This document shows, piece after piece, positions 19,120 to 28,444 of a DNA stretch of 64,000 nucleotides. The translations under genes and the position numbers were made by a program. Position 1 is the stretch's first letter. Every line of letters begins with the position of its first letter. Below the pieces are notes generated by a model. The model saw only the letters and a list, made by a program, of their open reading frames with translations, was not told where the DNA came from and made no database searches. The stretch is from NCBI RefSeq assembly GCF_001857965.1, contig NZ_CP017774.1, positions 930,001 through 994,000 of the forward strand. Direction: 5' to 3'. The DNA comes from Flavobacterium commune. GTDB taxonomy: Bacteria > Bacteroidota > Bacteroidia > Flavobacteriales > Flavobacteriaceae.

Positions 19120-19962
19120 TTAATCTTCATTTATTAAAGGCTTGGTATTTCTGTATTCTCCCAATACTTTAAAATATTCTGCCATAATCTCTAATAACGA
19201 TTTTGCTTTGGCGTAATCTTCATATTTTTCGAAAGTAACATCCACGAAAAAAGAATATTTCCAAGGTGTTTCAATTTTTGGCAATGATTGAATTTTAGTC
19301 AAATTCATTTTACAATCGCTCATCACATTCAAAACCGCTGCTAAGCTTCCACGTTTATGATCCAATTCAAATTTTAAAGAAGCTCTGTTTATTTCATTTT
19401 CAGGAACAAATGAATTCTCTTTATTAATAATAACAAAACGGGTCATGTTATTTTTAATCGTTTGAATTTTGGGAGCCAAAATCTCTAAACCATACATTTC
19501 AGCAGCTACTTTACTGGCAATTGCCGCAACTCCTGTAAGTTGATTTTCCTGAATTCTACGAGCCGTTTCAGCCGTATCCTTATCTTCAACCAATTTGATG
19601 TGCGGATATTGCTTCAAGAAATCCATACATTGCAACAATGCCATTGGATGCGAATAAACTTCTTTTATATCGGCAATACTTTGTCCTTTTAATGCCATCA
19701 AATTTTGATGAATCCTCAAATAATGCTCCCCGATAATATGTAAATCATTCTTATCAATTAACGCATAGTTTGGAATAATAGGACCTGCAATAGAATTCTC
19801 GATAGCCATTACTGCCTGACTTGATTTTCCTGACAAAAGACTATCTACCAATTCATCAAAAGACAAACACTCATCTACAACCACATCTTGATCATAATAT
19901 TCCTGAGCCACCTGATGATGAAAAGAACCAACTATACCTTGTATCGCAATTTTTGTTTCCAT
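19120..19962 (-). CDS. pheA: Prephenate dehydratase
   Basis: This enzyme decarboxylates and dehydrates prephenate to phenylpyruvate. Residues 1-180 of 280 are the catalytic PDT domain (IQGIVGSFHHQVAQEYY at the start; AVMAIENSIAGPIIPNYAL with the conserved Glu-Asn-Ser; NNMTRFVIINKE with the Thr-Arg-Phe catalytic motif). Residues 195-275 form a C-terminal ACT domain (RASLKFELDHKRGSLAAVL) that normally binds phenylalanine for feedback inhibition. It is the first structural gene of the operon. The ATG at 19962 lies only seven bases beyond the U-tract of an intrinsic terminator, as expected for an attenuated gene. Confidence 0.95.
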   Translation of the reverse strand: METKIAIQGIVGSFHHQVAQEYYDQDVVVDECLSFDELVDSLLSGKSSQAVMAIENSIAGPIIPNYALIDKNDLHIIGEHYLRIHQNLMALKGQSIADIKEVYSHPMALLQCMDFLKQYPHIKLVEDKDTAETARRIQENQLTGVAAIASKVAAEMYGLEILAPKIQTIKNNMTRFVIINKENSFVPENEINRASLKFELDHKRGSLAAVLNVMSDCKMNLTKIQSLPKIETPWKYSFFVDVTFEKYEDYAKAKSLLEIMAEYFKVLGEYRNTKPLINED

Positions 19963-19968
19963 TTATTC

Positions 19969-19997
19969 AAAAAAAAATCCTGATTTTCATCAGGATT
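19969..19997 (-). terminator. Attenuator terminator in the pheA leader
   Basis: Minus strand: AATCCTGA (19997-19990), loop TGAAAA, TCAGGATT (19983-19976), then seven U. This is an 8-bp perfect stem directly before the pheA ATG. The 5' arm is shared with the antiterminator, since ACAATCCT at 19999-19992 can instead pair with AGGATTGT at 20052-20045. Confidence 0.9.
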
Positions 19998-20052
19998 GTA
20001 TATTAGTTTTATTTGTTTATCTTATATTTTCAAATTACCATAGCACAATCCT
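19992..20052 (-). promoter_or_regulatory. Antiterminator pairing of the pheA attenuator
   Basis: AGGATTGT (minus strand, 20052-20045) begins at the last base of the leader-peptide stop codon. It is a perfect 8-bp complement of ACAATCCT (19999-19992), which contains most of the terminator 5' arm, so the two structures are mutually exclusive. A ribosome stalled at the Phe codons would leave AGGATTGT free to form the antiterminator. A ribosome at the stop codon would cover it and allow termination. Confidence 0.82.
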
Positions 20053-20108
20053 TATCTCTCGCTAAAGAAATAAAAAGAAGTACTAAAATAGAAACGGTTA
20101 TTTGACAT
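20052..20108 (-). CDS. Phenylalanine-rich attenuator leader peptide (18 aa)
   Basis: ATG at 20108 opens an 18-codon frame reading MSNNRFYFSTSFYFFSER, then TAA at 20052-20054. Five Phe and two Tyr codons among eighteen, ending in FYFF just before the stop, is the composition of a classical transcription-attenuation leader. It lies between a strong promoter and the terminator of pheA and is much shorter than normal gene-calling limits. Its inferred role is to report charged tRNA-Phe (and perhaps tRNA-Tyr) to the Phe/Tyr operon. The peptide itself probably has no other function. The frame, codons and context are directly visible; the regulatory behaviour is inference. Confidence 0.88.
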   Translation of the reverse strand: MSNNRFYFSTSFYFFSER

Positions 20109-20146
20109 TTTGATATAATTTGCTGTAAATATTTTTTTTTACTTTG

Positions 20147-20176
20147 CAAATGTAGAATTTATTTTTAATTCAGCAA
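20147..20176 (-). promoter_or_regulatory. Promoter of the pheA leader and operon
   Basis: Minus strand: TTG (20176-20174), exactly 19 bases, then TACATTTG (20154-20147). This matches the Bacteroidota/Flavobacterium sigma-A consensus TTG-N19-TAnnTTTG. Transcription would start near 20140, about 30 bases before the leader-peptide ATG. Confidence 0.85.
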
Positions 20177-20253
20177 AAAATATTTTGCATTTTGTACAAA
20201 AAAAATAAAGCAATACTTTTTCTGTTTATTTTTGCTTCAAATATCAAAGAAAC

Positions 20254-21150
20254 ATGTCAATAGAAGTAAAAAATATATCCAAAAGTTATGGTGACCAAAA
20301 GGCATTGGACAACATTTCGTTTTCTATACAAAAAGGAGAAATCGTTGGTTTCCTGGGACCAAATGGAGCAGGAAAATCGACCTTAATGAAAATATTGACA
20401 ACTTACCTTGCTGCCGACGAGGGTACAGCCTTAGTAAACGGACAAGACATCAGCACTAATCCAAAAGCAGTTCAACTTTCTATTGGTTATTTACCGGAAC
20501 ACAATCCATTGTATTTAGATTTGTACGTGAGAGAATATCTCGCTTTTAACGCCGATGTTTACAAAATATCCAAATCAAGAATTGAAGAAGTAATCGAACT
20601 CACCGGATTAAACACCGAAAGTCACAAAAAAATAAGCCAACTTTCTAAAGGTTACCGTCAACGTGTAGGACTGGCTAATGCTTTACTTCATAATCCAGAC
20701 GTATTGATTCTGGACGAACCAACTACAGGGTTAGACCCAAACCAACTTTTAGAAATACGCAACGTAATTAAAAACGCAGGAAAAGACAAAACCGTTTTTC
20801 TTTCTACTCACATCATGCAGGAAGTAGAAGCTATTTGCGACCGTGTCATCATTATCAACCAGGGAAAAATTGTCACCGATAAAAAACTAAACAATTTAAT
20901 CTCTGCAGATAAAGAACAAATTATCGAAGTGGAATTTGATTACCAAATCGAAGAACAAGCTATTGCCAGAATTCCACATTTAAAATCATACAAAAACACT
21001 CATGATTTCTCCTGGGAACTCACATTTATAGCCGACAAGGATATGCGTCCTGCGGTTTTTGACTTTGCTCATGACAACGGTCTAAAGACTTTACAACTTA
21101 ATCAGAAAAATAAAAATCTGGAAGCCGTATTCAGAGAGATTACCAAATAA
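20254..21150 (+). CDS. gldA: Gliding motility ABC transporter ATPase GldA
   Basis: This 298-residue ATP-binding subunit closely matches the F. johnsoniae GldA I recall. It has Walker A GPNGAGKST near residue 39, Q-loop region YLPEHNPLYLDLYVREYL, signature LSKGYRQRVGLANALLHNP near 135, Walker B VLILDEPTTGLDP near 153 and the H-loop THIMQEVEAICD. GldA works with the GldF/GldG permease proteins, which are not in this window; standalone gldA is usual in Flavobacterium. The -7-like TATTTTTG at 20227-20234 precedes the ATG by about 20 bases and diverges from the pheA promoter. It ends at a terminator (21169-21210). Confidence 0.9.
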   Translation: MSIEVKNISKSYGDQKALDNISFSIQKGEIVGFLGPNGAGKSTLMKILTTYLAADEGTALVNGQDISTNPKAVQLSIGYLPEHNPLYLDLYVREYLAFNADVYKISKSRIEEVIELTGLNTESHKKISQLSKGYRQRVGLANALLHNPDVLILDEPTTGLDPNQLLEIRNVIKNAGKDKTVFLSTHIMQEVEAICDRVIIINQGKIVTDKKLNNLISADKEQIIEVEFDYQIEEQAIARIPHLKSYKNTHDFSWELTFIADKDMRPAVFDFAHDNGLKTLQLNQKNKNLEAVFREITK

Positions 21151-21168
21151 TTAAAAAAAAATCTATAC

Positions 21169-21210
21169 AAAAAGGACACCAACCGCAATATCTCAGCACT
21201 GTCCTTTTTT
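21169..21210. terminator. Terminator between gldA and a convergent lipoprotein gene
   Basis: AAAAAGGAC (21169-21177) pairs with GTCCTTTTT (21201-21209) across a 23-base loop, with a T-run following. The symmetrical A/T tails mean it could serve both the plus-strand gldA and the minus-strand lipoprotein gene. Confidence 0.75.
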
Positions 21211-21222
21211 CATAAGGAGGAT

Positions 21223-21822
21223 TTACTCCCCTCCGGTAGTTTTCGCTTCTTCAAGAGTTTTCGTTCCTGCAGCTTTTGTAGACAACAAAGCAGGAACAGG
21301 ATGCTGAACATTAGTATTTGGTGTAGACTGAACATCTGAAACAGCAGCATTTACAGCCGGCTTAGAATTTAATGGTGTACCTACAGCTATATCACAACGA
21401 TGCCCTTTTTCCCCATGTGGAGGATTCATTCCTTCAGCAGTTACTACTTTAGGTGTGGACATTTTAGAGGTTATTGTCTGAGTAGCCTGAGGCTGAACAT
21501 TCGTTTGACTAACAGCAGCAGCACTTTTATTTGAAGGACTATTTAAAGGAGCACCAACAGGGATATCACAACGGTGATTAGGCTGACCATGTGCAGGATT
21601 AACAGCTCCTACAACAGATGCAGAGGAAGCCGTAACAACATTATTTTCACGAAACAAATTATGCTTTTCAGCTACTGGAGTTTGCGAACTTTTAGCTATA
21701 GTAGTTTGCTGTGTAAAAGGCACTATAGTCCCATTCGTTACTTGTGCTTTCTTAATGTCATCATTTTTACAAGAAGTAAAAGTTATAACAGTTGCTAAAA
21801 ATGTATAATAAAAATGTTTCAT
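21223..21822 (-). CDS. Lipoprotein with two HGxxxHRCDIxVGxPLNS repeats
   Basis: The 199-residue protein starts MKHFYYTFLATVITFTSCKN, with a lipobox (TFTSC) that puts Cys18 at the lipidated N-terminus. The mature part is Ala/Thr/Val/Gln-rich and apparently disordered. It carries two copies of one motif: NPAHGQPNHRCDIPVGAPL near residue 75 and NPPHGEKGHRCDIAVGTPL near residue 132. Conserved His and Cys in each copy suggest metal or haem binding or a disulfide. I recognise the motif as recurring in flavobacterial hypothetical proteins but know no function. It shares the interval between gldA and a TonB-dependent receptor. It is transcribed leftward. Confidence 0.75.
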   Translation of the reverse strand: MKHFYYTFLATVITFTSCKNDDIKKAQVTNGTIVPFTQQTTIAKSSQTPVAEKHNLFRENNVVTASSASVVGAVNPAHGQPNHRCDIPVGAPLNSPSNKSAAAVSQTNVQPQATQTITSKMSTPKVVTAEGMNPPHGEKGHRCDIAVGTPLNSKPAVNAAVSDVQSTPNTNVQHPVPALLSTKAAGTKTLEEAKTTGGE

Positions 21823-22028
21823 CTTGAAAATACTTTTACAGTGAACTCAAATATACCATTTTAACAGCTAAAAATCAAAACATTACCATCCCAATTTATA
21901 CCGATTATTTTTCAACATAATCCATACTAAGATTATCTAAAAACCCAGAAATAGGCACATACAATAAAAATAGTAATGTTTATAGCTCTGTAATTTCAAA
22001 ACAAACTACTTTATATTACAGCATTAAC

Positions 22029-22070
22029 ATTGTTCCAAAAAACATTGCACTACATGTTTTTTGGAACAAT
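22029..22070. repeat. Perfect 17-bp inverted repeat with 8-base loop
   Basis: ATTGTTCCAAAAAACAT (22029-22045) and its exact reverse complement (22054-22070) flank TGCACTAC. There is no U-tract on either side, and a separate normal terminator for the receptor gene is present 50 bases away. The element is therefore not needed as a terminator and could be an operator, a mobile palindrome or a structured RNA. Confidence 0.85.
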
Positions 22071-22121
22071 CTCAGAAACCCTAATGACTTAGCGAAATTA
22101 TTATAACTAAAGAATAAACAA

Positions 22122-22155
22122 AAAAGCATCATCTCTATTTTGAAACGATGCTTTT
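22122..22155 (-). terminator. Terminator of the TonB-dependent receptor gene
   Basis: AAAAGCATC and GATGCTTTT form a 9-bp stem about 20 bases beyond the receptor stop codon, followed by Ts on the minus strand. Confidence 0.8.
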
Positions 22156-22176
22156 TCAGTTTATGATGAAAAAAAA

Positions 22177-24552
22177 TTAGAATTTAATAGCAAGGCCAAC
22201 AAGAAGATTTATAGTTTTTTGTGGCATTCCTGTAGCATTCCAATATTTTTCATTTAAAAGATTATTTCCTTTTAATGATATTCTATATTTTGGCTGATCA
22301 TAAAATAATGCTGCATTCAACAAAGTGTATGATGGCAGAACAAATGTATTAGTTGTTTCAAACCAAGAATCACTAACATAATTCCCACCTACTCCAATTC
22401 CTAAACCTTTAATTCCCCCCTCTGGAACAGCATAACTTGCCCAAATATTAGCTACATTTTTAGGGCTGGCCGCAAGTGACTTCCCTAATAATGCGGTACT
22501 CGCTCTTGTATATTTATTTTCATTATAAGCATATCCGGCTACTATATTCAAACCTGGAATTGGATTAGCTATAAGTTCAACATCAACTCCCTTACTACTT
22601 TGGGTTCCGTCCTGAATAGTATAATTTGTTACTGCATCTTTATAATTAGAATTAGTGACTTTTATATCATAGTAACTAATCGATCCGCTGAGTTTATTAT
22701 CTAAAATATCTACTTTAATACCCGTTTCCCATTGTGTACCATATTGAGAATCTAATTTCAATACACTATTATCGGGCTGAACAACCGGAGCTAAATTTGT
22801 AAAACCATTCATATAGTTTGCAAATACAGAAATCTTTCCTTCAACAGGTTGATAGACCAATCCAAATTTTGGCGCTAGAGAAGTTTGTTGATATGCGGTA
22901 TTAGGTGCGTAAATCCCTGTTGAAACATTATAAGTCCCTTTGGTAGAAAATCTATCTACACGCAAACTTAACATTGCCATTAAAGATGGGGTTAAATTAA
23001 CAACATCCGAAATATAAAATCCATAAGTCTCAGCTTTTGTATTACTAGCACTAAAACCTTTGGCATATGACAAATCTCTTATTTTTTCTGCATTAAAATC
23101 ATTTAAAGGCTGATTCACATTGATCACATCATAATTTATACCAACAACTCGATTTAATTCATTATAAGCATTATTATAATCCAACCCAATTAACATTCTA
23201 TTTCTAAGAGACCCTATTTTAAAATCTCCTATGAAATTCTGTTGTAAATGAATATTCCCAAATGTTTCTGGAGTTTGATTTCTAATAACCCTGGTTGCTG
23301 TAGAATCAGTCAAAACATTCAAATTTGTCCAAAGCAAGTGTTTGTAGTATCCCACTGAACTTAAAAATTTTGTTTCTGATTTCCATTGATCTGATATTTT
23401 ATAATCTATTTGTGCTCCTAAATTATTTACTCCTATTTCTGCATCTACATCATTATTTGTATAAGAACGATTATAATCAAATTCCAAATCCTCAAAACTT
23501 CTTGCTAAAACATTAGTTAAAGAACCTATTGAAATGGTAGTCATAGTATAAGTGCTTTTTGTAATATCTAAATCAACAGAGAACTTTAATCGATCAGTTA
23601 CCTGATATGAAAAAGAGGGAGCAAAAACATAGTTTTTAGCATAGCCCTGATCTTGAAAAGAACCTTCAGATTGCCCTGCAACATTTAATCTTAATAAAGC
23701 CGTTCTTTCTTTATTTAACGGAGTATTTACATCTGCAGCAACTCTAGTGAAATTAAAACTTCCTGCAACAAAACTAACTTCTCCTCCAAAAACCCCAAAA
23801 GGTTTTTTAGTCACATAATTATAAACCCCGCCAAAAGAAGTATTCCTAGTCCCTCCAAACAGAGTACCTGAAGGTCCCTTAATAAACTCAATACTTTCCA
23901 AAATTGCTGGATTTAATGGATAAACCGGACTAGTATTCATACCATTGAGCATTCCACTTGTATTCGAAAACCCTCGCATCGTTAATCCCTGAGAACCACC
24001 TGCCGAATAATTAGGAACAGCACCCGGAACATTTCTATAAATATCAGTACGTTCTAAAACAATTTGTTCTTTCATCAAATCTTTACCCACTACATTATAA
24101 ACTTGTGGGTTTTCGAGGTTTTTAAGCGGTAAACGAGCTATAGATTTAGTTTCTTTTTTTGCAAATTTATTTTTATTGCCATAAATACTTACTTCATTCA
24201 ATTGAGTCAAATCTTCCGTCAAAACAATATCATCTATAACGGTAATTCCTTCTGTTTTAACTTGGACATTTTTTTCTATTGTTAAATAACCTAATCTCCT
24301 AATCACAAAAACAGTTTGCCCGATTGATACGTTACTCAACTTAAAAACACCATTCTCATCGGTTTGTACTCTTTTATTCGTTTTTTTAAGCACAACTATT
24401 ACAGCTTCTATTGGTTTACCTGTAACATCTTTTACAACACCAGAAACTACACCATTATTAGTTTGCGAATATCCAATTGACATGAAAAAAATTAGCAAAA
24501 AACTAAACCAAATATTATTTTTTCTCGACTTATATACACAAATACAATTCAT
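22177..24552 (-). CDS. TonB-dependent receptor, siderophore type
   Basis: This 791-residue outer-membrane active transporter has a signal peptide at about residues 1-30 (IWFSFLLIFFMSIGYSQ). A carboxypeptidase-regulatory-like beta-sandwich follows (GVVSGVVKDVTGKPIEAVIVVLKK, residues 34-110), usual in Bacteroidota. The plug domain comes next (VVGKDLMKEQIVLERTDIYRNVPG, then GGSQGLTMRGFSNTSGMLNGM), and then the 22-strand barrel ending in LVGLAIKF with terminal Phe. The plug wording and MRGF segment are closest to FhuE/Fiu-like ferric siderophore receptors. No ligand-specific neighbour (SusD, synthesis genes) is present, so substrate is unassigned. A TAGTTTTG -7 box on the minus strand lies at 24580-24587. 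Confidence 0.9.
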   Translation of the reverse strand: MNCICVYKSRKNNIWFSFLLIFFMSIGYSQTNNGVVSGVVKDVTGKPIEAVIVVLKKTNKRVQTDENGVFKLSNVSIGQTVFVIRRLGYLTIEKNVQVKTEGITVIDDIVLTEDLTQLNEVSIYGNKNKFAKKETKSIARLPLKNLENPQVYNVVGKDLMKEQIVLERTDIYRNVPGAVPNYSAGGSQGLTMRGFSNTSGMLNGMNTSPVYPLNPAILESIEFIKGPSGTLFGGTRNTSFGGVYNYVTKKPFGVFGGEVSFVAGSFNFTRVAADVNTPLNKERTALLRLNVAGQSEGSFQDQGYAKNYVFAPSFSYQVTDRLKFSVDLDITKSTYTMTTISIGSLTNVLARSFEDLEFDYNRSYTNNDVDAEIGVNNLGAQIDYKISDQWKSETKFLSSVGYYKHLLWTNLNVLTDSTATRVIRNQTPETFGNIHLQQNFIGDFKIGSLRNRMLIGLDYNNAYNELNRVVGINYDVINVNQPLNDFNAEKIRDLSYAKGFSASNTKAETYGFYISDVVNLTPSLMAMLSLRVDRFSTKGTYNVSTGIYAPNTAYQQTSLAPKFGLVYQPVEGKISVFANYMNGFTNLAPVVQPDNSVLKLDSQYGTQWETGIKVDILDNKLSGSISYYDIKVTNSNYKDAVTNYTIQDGTQSSKGVDVELIANPIPGLNIVAGYAYNENKYTRASTALLGKSLAASPKNVANIWASYAVPEGGIKGLGIGVGGNYVSDSWFETTNTFVLPSYTLLNAALFYDQPKYRISLKGNNLLNEKYWNATGMPQKTINLLVGLAIKF

Positions 24553-24657
24553 TCTAATTATTTTTTAATTAATAAGCCGCAAAACTATAAAATAAAAAGA
24601 AAGCTACAAAATTATTTTTATTTATTCTAAATTAAAACAAATTAAAAGGGCGTAAAA

Positions 24658-24687
24658 AAACTCGTGTAATTTTATTCACACGAGTTT
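24658..24687 (-). terminator. Terminator downstream of metF
   Basis: AAACTCGTGT and ACACGAGTTT form a 10-bp stem followed by a T-run on the minus strand, 10 bases after the metF stop. Confidence 0.88.
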
Positions 24688-24696
24688 TATATTTAT

Positions 24697-25650
24697 TTAA
24701 AACAGCTGACTTGCTATTTGATGAATATTATCTGATTTACCCATCGAATAATAATGTACACAAGGCACTCCAAATTCAATCAACTCTTTAGACTGTTGAA
24801 CCGCAAACTCTACTCCAATCTGACGAACTGCTGCATTGTCTTTAGCGTTTTCAATAGCACTAATCAAACTTTCAGGCATATCCAACCAAAAAACCTGTGG
24901 CAATAATTGCAAATGGCGCTTTACAGCTACCGGTTTGATTCCCGGAATAATTGGCACCGTAATACCTATAGCACGGGCAGCTTCAACGAATTTAAAATAA
25001 CGTTGGTTATCAAAAAACATTTGCGTCACAATATAATCAGCTCCGGCATCTACTTTTTCTTTCAGTCTTTTCAAATCAGCCTCAAGACTTGGAGCTTCGA
25101 TATGCTTTTCCGGATATCCGGCTACACCTACACAAAAATCAGGTGCGTTTTGAATAGGCAATTCACCGTGCAAAAACTTCCCTGCATTCATCGCTTTAAT
25201 TTGTTTAACCAAATCCACTGCATAATGATTCCCTCCAATAGTTGGTTCGAAATATTTCTCCCCTTTCATAGGATCACCACGAAGTGCAACCAAATTATCA
25301 ATTCCTAAATATTGGCAATCTACCAATAAATATTCGGTTTCTTCTTTGGTAAAACCACCACACAAAACATGAGGAATAGCGTCAACACCATACTTATGTT
25401 GAATAGAAGCACAAATCCCAACCGTTCCCGGACGCATACGGGTAATTCTTCGATCAAAAAGGCCGTCTTTCTCGATATAAACATACTCTTCTCTGGAAGT
25501 AGTAACGTCTATAAAAGGCGGTTTAAACTCCATCAATGGATCGATGTTTACATACAATTCGTTGATATTACTCCCTTTTTGTGGCGGGACAATTTCAAAT
25601 GAGAATAAAGGTTTCCCTTTTGCTTTCTCTAAGTGCTCTGTTACTTTCAT
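24697..25650 (-). CDS. metF: 5,10-methylenetetrahydrofolate reductase
   Basis: MetF reduces methylene-THF to methyl-THF, the methyl donor for MetH. The 317-residue TIM-barrel flavoprotein has FSFEIVPPQKGS near residue 15 with the catalytic Glu, VTTSREEYV, VALRGDPMKGE near residue 118, HPE-like AGYPEKH near residue 178, and ADYIVTQMFFDN near 205. It lies downstream of metH part 2 on the same strand with an 84-base gap and is closed by a terminator, so it ends the met unit. Confidence 0.95.
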   Translation of the reverse strand: MKVTEHLEKAKGKPLFSFEIVPPQKGSNINELYVNIDPLMEFKPPFIDVTTSREEYVYIEKDGLFDRRITRMRPGTVGICASIQHKYGVDAIPHVLCGGFTKEETEYLLVDCQYLGIDNLVALRGDPMKGEKYFEPTIGGNHYAVDLVKQIKAMNAGKFLHGELPIQNAPDFCVGVAGYPEKHIEAPSLEADLKRLKEKVDAGADYIVTQMFFDNQRYFKFVEAARAIGITVPIIPGIKPVAVKRHLQLLPQVFWLDMPESLISAIENAKDNAAVRQIGVEFAVQQSKELIEFGVPCVHYYSMGKSDNIHQIASQLF

Positions 25651-25734
25651 GTGTATTGTTTGTTGTTTATTGTTTGTTGTTTTCGTTCTGGTCTAAAACC
25701 ATAAACGACAAACCAACAAACAAAAACGATCTTT

Positions 25735-28416
25735 TTAATCTGCTATATTAGGACTCAACCATTTCATGGCTTTGTCTGTTGAAATACTTCTTCGTTTAGC
25801 GTAATCAATTACCTGATCTTCTTTTATTTTTCCAAGTCCGAAATACCTGCTTTCAGGATTTGCAAAATAATATCCTGAAACCGATGCCGCCGGCCACATA
25901 GCCATACTCTCGGTCAAAGTTACTCCAATTTCCTCTTCTACTTTTAACAATTTCCAAATCGTTGGTTTTTCCAAATGGTCAGGACAGGCCGGATATCCGG
26001 GGGCGGGACGAATTCCTTTGTAATTTTCTTTGATTAATTCTTCATTTGACAAAGATTCATCGGCATCATAACCCCAAAATTCTTTTCGTACTTTTTCATG
26101 TAAATATTCGGCAAAAGCTTCAGCCAAACGATCCCCTAATGCCTTAACCATAATCGAGTTATAATCGTCTAAATTATCACGATATTCATCAGCCCATTCA
26201 TCAACACCAAAACCGGTTGTCACACAAAAAGCTCCCATGTAATCAATCACTTCATTGTCTTTTGGCGCAATAAAATCGGCTAATGCAATGTTAGGTGCAC
26301 CTTTAGTTTTTTGTGATTGCTGACGTAAAGTCAGGAATTTTTCCAATTCTTTCCCGCTTTCATCATACAATTGAATATCATCATCATTCACCTGATTGGC
26401 TGGAAAAACTCCATAAATCCCTTTAGCTGTGAATTTCTTTTCTTTCAAAATCACTTCCAACATCTCTTGTGCATCTTTAAACACCGAAGAAGCTTGCTCC
26501 CCTACCACTTCATCGGTCAGGATAGCCGGATATTTCCCATACAATTCCCATGTTTGAAAAAACGGAGTCCAGTCAATATAAGGAACTAAAACATCCAAAT
26601 CTACTTCTAAACTTTTTGTCCCGATAAAATTAGGTTTCTTAGGCGTATAATTGGCCCAATCCAACTGTAATTTATTCTTACGGGCATCTTCAATAGACAG
26701 GAAACTTTTATCTCTCGAACGATTCAGGAACGATTCTCTAAAAGCATCATACTCTTCTCGAATGCCGTTCATGTAAGATTCTTTATTCTGATCTAATAAA
26801 TTTCCAGCCACAGTAACCGCTCTCGAAGCATCATTTACGTGAATTGCAGTTGCACGATATTGCGGTGCAATTTTCACAGCGGTATGTGCACGCGAAGTGG
26901 TTGCTCCACCAATCATCACAGGAATTGTTAGATTTCTTCTATCCAATTCTTTGGCCAAAAACACCATTTCGTCCAGCGAAGGCGTAATCAAACCACTCAA
27001 TCCAATAATATCTACGTCGTGTTCCAATGCAGCTGCAATAATTTTTTCTGGCGGAACCATCACCCCAAGGTCAATGATTTCGTAATTATTACAAGCCAAT
27101 ACCACCGAAACAATATTTTTTCCAATATCATGCACATCCCCTTTTACGGTTGCCATCAATATTTTTCCGTTTCCTTCCTTATCTCCCGCCTGTTTTGAAG
27201 CTTCAATAAATGGCAACAAATAAGCAACGGCTTTTTTCATTACACGTGCCGATTTAACTACCTGCGGCAAGAACATTTTTCCGCTTCCGAATAAATCCCC
27301 AACCACATTCATACCCGCCATCAGGTTGATTTCGATTACTTCAATTGGCTTAGTTGCAGCTAATCTGGCTTCCTCAACATCTTCCTCAATAAATTGGTCA
27401 ATTCCTTTTACCAAGGCATGAGTAATACGATCTTGGAAACTACCATTTCGCCATTCCTGCACCGCTTTTTCAGTGGCTTTCCCTTCACCTTTTACGCTTT
27501 CGGCAAAATCTAATAAACGCTCCGTTGCATCGTCTCTTCTATCTAAAATTACATCCTCTACATATTCTAACAAATCCTTCGGAATGTCATCATAAATAGT
27601 CAACATCTCCGGATTTACAATTCCCATTGTCATACCCGCTTTGATAGCATGATACAGAAAAACCGAGTGCATCGCTTCACGTACCACATCATTTCCACGG
27701 AAAGAAAAGGATACGTTACTCACCCCACCACTAATATGCGCATGTGGTAAATTAGCTCTCACCCATTCGGTTCCCCTAAAGAAATCAAGAGCATTCAATC
27801 GGTGTTCTTCCATTCCGGTTGCCACTGGAAATATATTCAAATCGAAAATAATATCCTGAGGTGGGAAACCTACTTTATTCACCAAAATATCATACGAACG
27901 CTGGCAAATCTCTACTCTACGATCGTAATTATCTGCCTGACCTACTTCGTCAAAAGCCATAACAATCGCCGCAGCACCGTAACGCTTGATCAATTTTGCG
28001 TGATGAATAAACTGTTCTTCGCCTTCTTTTAACGAAATCGAGTTTACCACACATTTCCCTTGCACCACTTTCAATCCTGCTTCGATAATGTGCCATTTCG
28101 AACTATCAATCATAATAGGCACACGGGCAATATCCGGTTCGGCAGCAATCAGGTTCAGGAATTTCACCATTGCGTATTCGCCATCCAGCATTCCCTCATC
28201 CATATTAATATCGATGATTTGCGCTCCTCCTTCTACCTGCTCTTTAGCAATACTCAAAGCTTCGTCGTATTTTTCCTCTTTAATCAATCGAAGAAATTTT
28301 CTAGATCCCGTAACATTAGTACGCTCCCCAACGTTTACAAAAACGCTTTCGGGCGTAATAATCAAAGGTTCTAATCCCGATAAAACTAAATTTCTTCTTG
28401 GTTCTACTACTGCCAT
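25735..28416 (-). CDS. metH: Methionine synthase, C-terminal modules (folate, B12 and activation domains)
   Basis: The frame is open to 28449, but the ATG at 28416 ([18 protein letters not shown]) is the likely start. Of 893 residues, about 10-290 are the pterin-binding methyltransferase barrel ([21 protein letters not shown]). The next section is the cobalamin cap and B12-binding domain ([13 protein letters not shown] with the cobalt-ligating His; [14 protein letters not shown]). The last third is the AdoMet activation domain ([19 protein letters not shown]). The homocysteine-binding module is missing and is encoded separately at 29250-30251. This two-gene arrangement is common in Flavobacteria. 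The gap between the halves is enlarged here by an inserted cargo gene. Confidence 0.94.
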   Translation of the reverse strand: MAVVEPRRNLVLSGLEPLIITPESVFVNVGERTNVTGSRKFLRLIKEEKYDEALSIAKEQVEGGAQIIDINMDEGMLDGEYAMVKFLNLIAAEPDIARVPIMIDSSKWHIIEAGLKVVQGKCVVNSISLKEGEEQFIHHAKLIKRYGAAAIVMAFDEVGQADNYDRRVEICQRSYDILVNKVGFPPQDIIFDLNIFPVATGMEEHRLNALDFFRGTEWVRANLPHAHISGGVSNVSFSFRGNDVVREAMHSVFLYHAIKAGMTMGIVNPEMLTIYDDIPKDLLEYVEDVILDRRDDATERLLDFAESVKGEGKATEKAVQEWRNGSFQDRITHALVKGIDQFIEEDVEEARLAATKPIEVIEINLMAGMNVVGDLFGSGKMFLPQVVKSARVMKKAVAYLLPFIEASKQAGDKEGNGKILMATVKGDVHDIGKNIVSVVLACNNYEIIDLGVMVPPEKIIAAALEHDVDIIGLSGLITPSLDEMVFLAKELDRRNLTIPVMIGGATTSRAHTAVKIAPQYRATAIHVNDASRAVTVAGNLLDQNKESYMNGIREEYDAFRESFLNRSRDKSFLSIEDARKNKLQLDWANYTPKKPNFIGTKSLEVDLDVLVPYIDWTPFFQTWELYGKYPAILTDEVVGEQASSVFKDAQEMLEVILKEKKFTAKGIYGVFPANQVNDDDIQLYDESGKELEKFLTLRQQSQKTKGAPNIALADFIAPKDNEVIDYMGAFCVTTGFGVDEWADEYRDNLDDYNSIMVKALGDRLAEAFAEYLHEKVRKEFWGYDADESLSNEELIKENYKGIRPAPGYPACPDHLEKPTIWKLLKVEEEIGVTLTESMAMWPAASVSGYYFANPESRYFGLGKIKEDQVIDYAKRRSISTDKAMKWLSPNIAD

Positions 28417-28444
28417 TTTTCTTTTTATATTTTTATTCGTCCAA

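Larger units (their letters stand above)
21823..22176. other. Intergenic region with a perfect inverted repeat and a terminator
   Basis: This 354-base gap lies between the lipoprotein start and the TonB-receptor stop. Apart from the 17-bp inverted repeat (22029-22070) and the receptor's terminator (22122-22155), I see only AT-rich sequence that should hold the lipoprotein promoter. Confidence 0.6.

Noticed and set aside
19821..20006. Plus-strand open frame overlapping the pheA start and attenuator
   Set aside because: It reads through the terminator hairpin in antisense and has no recognisable protein sequence; the minus-strand leader explains the region.
24907..25308. Plus-strand open frame of 133 codons opposite metF
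   Set aside because: Antisense to conserved MetF motifs, no promoter box or recognisable protein features.
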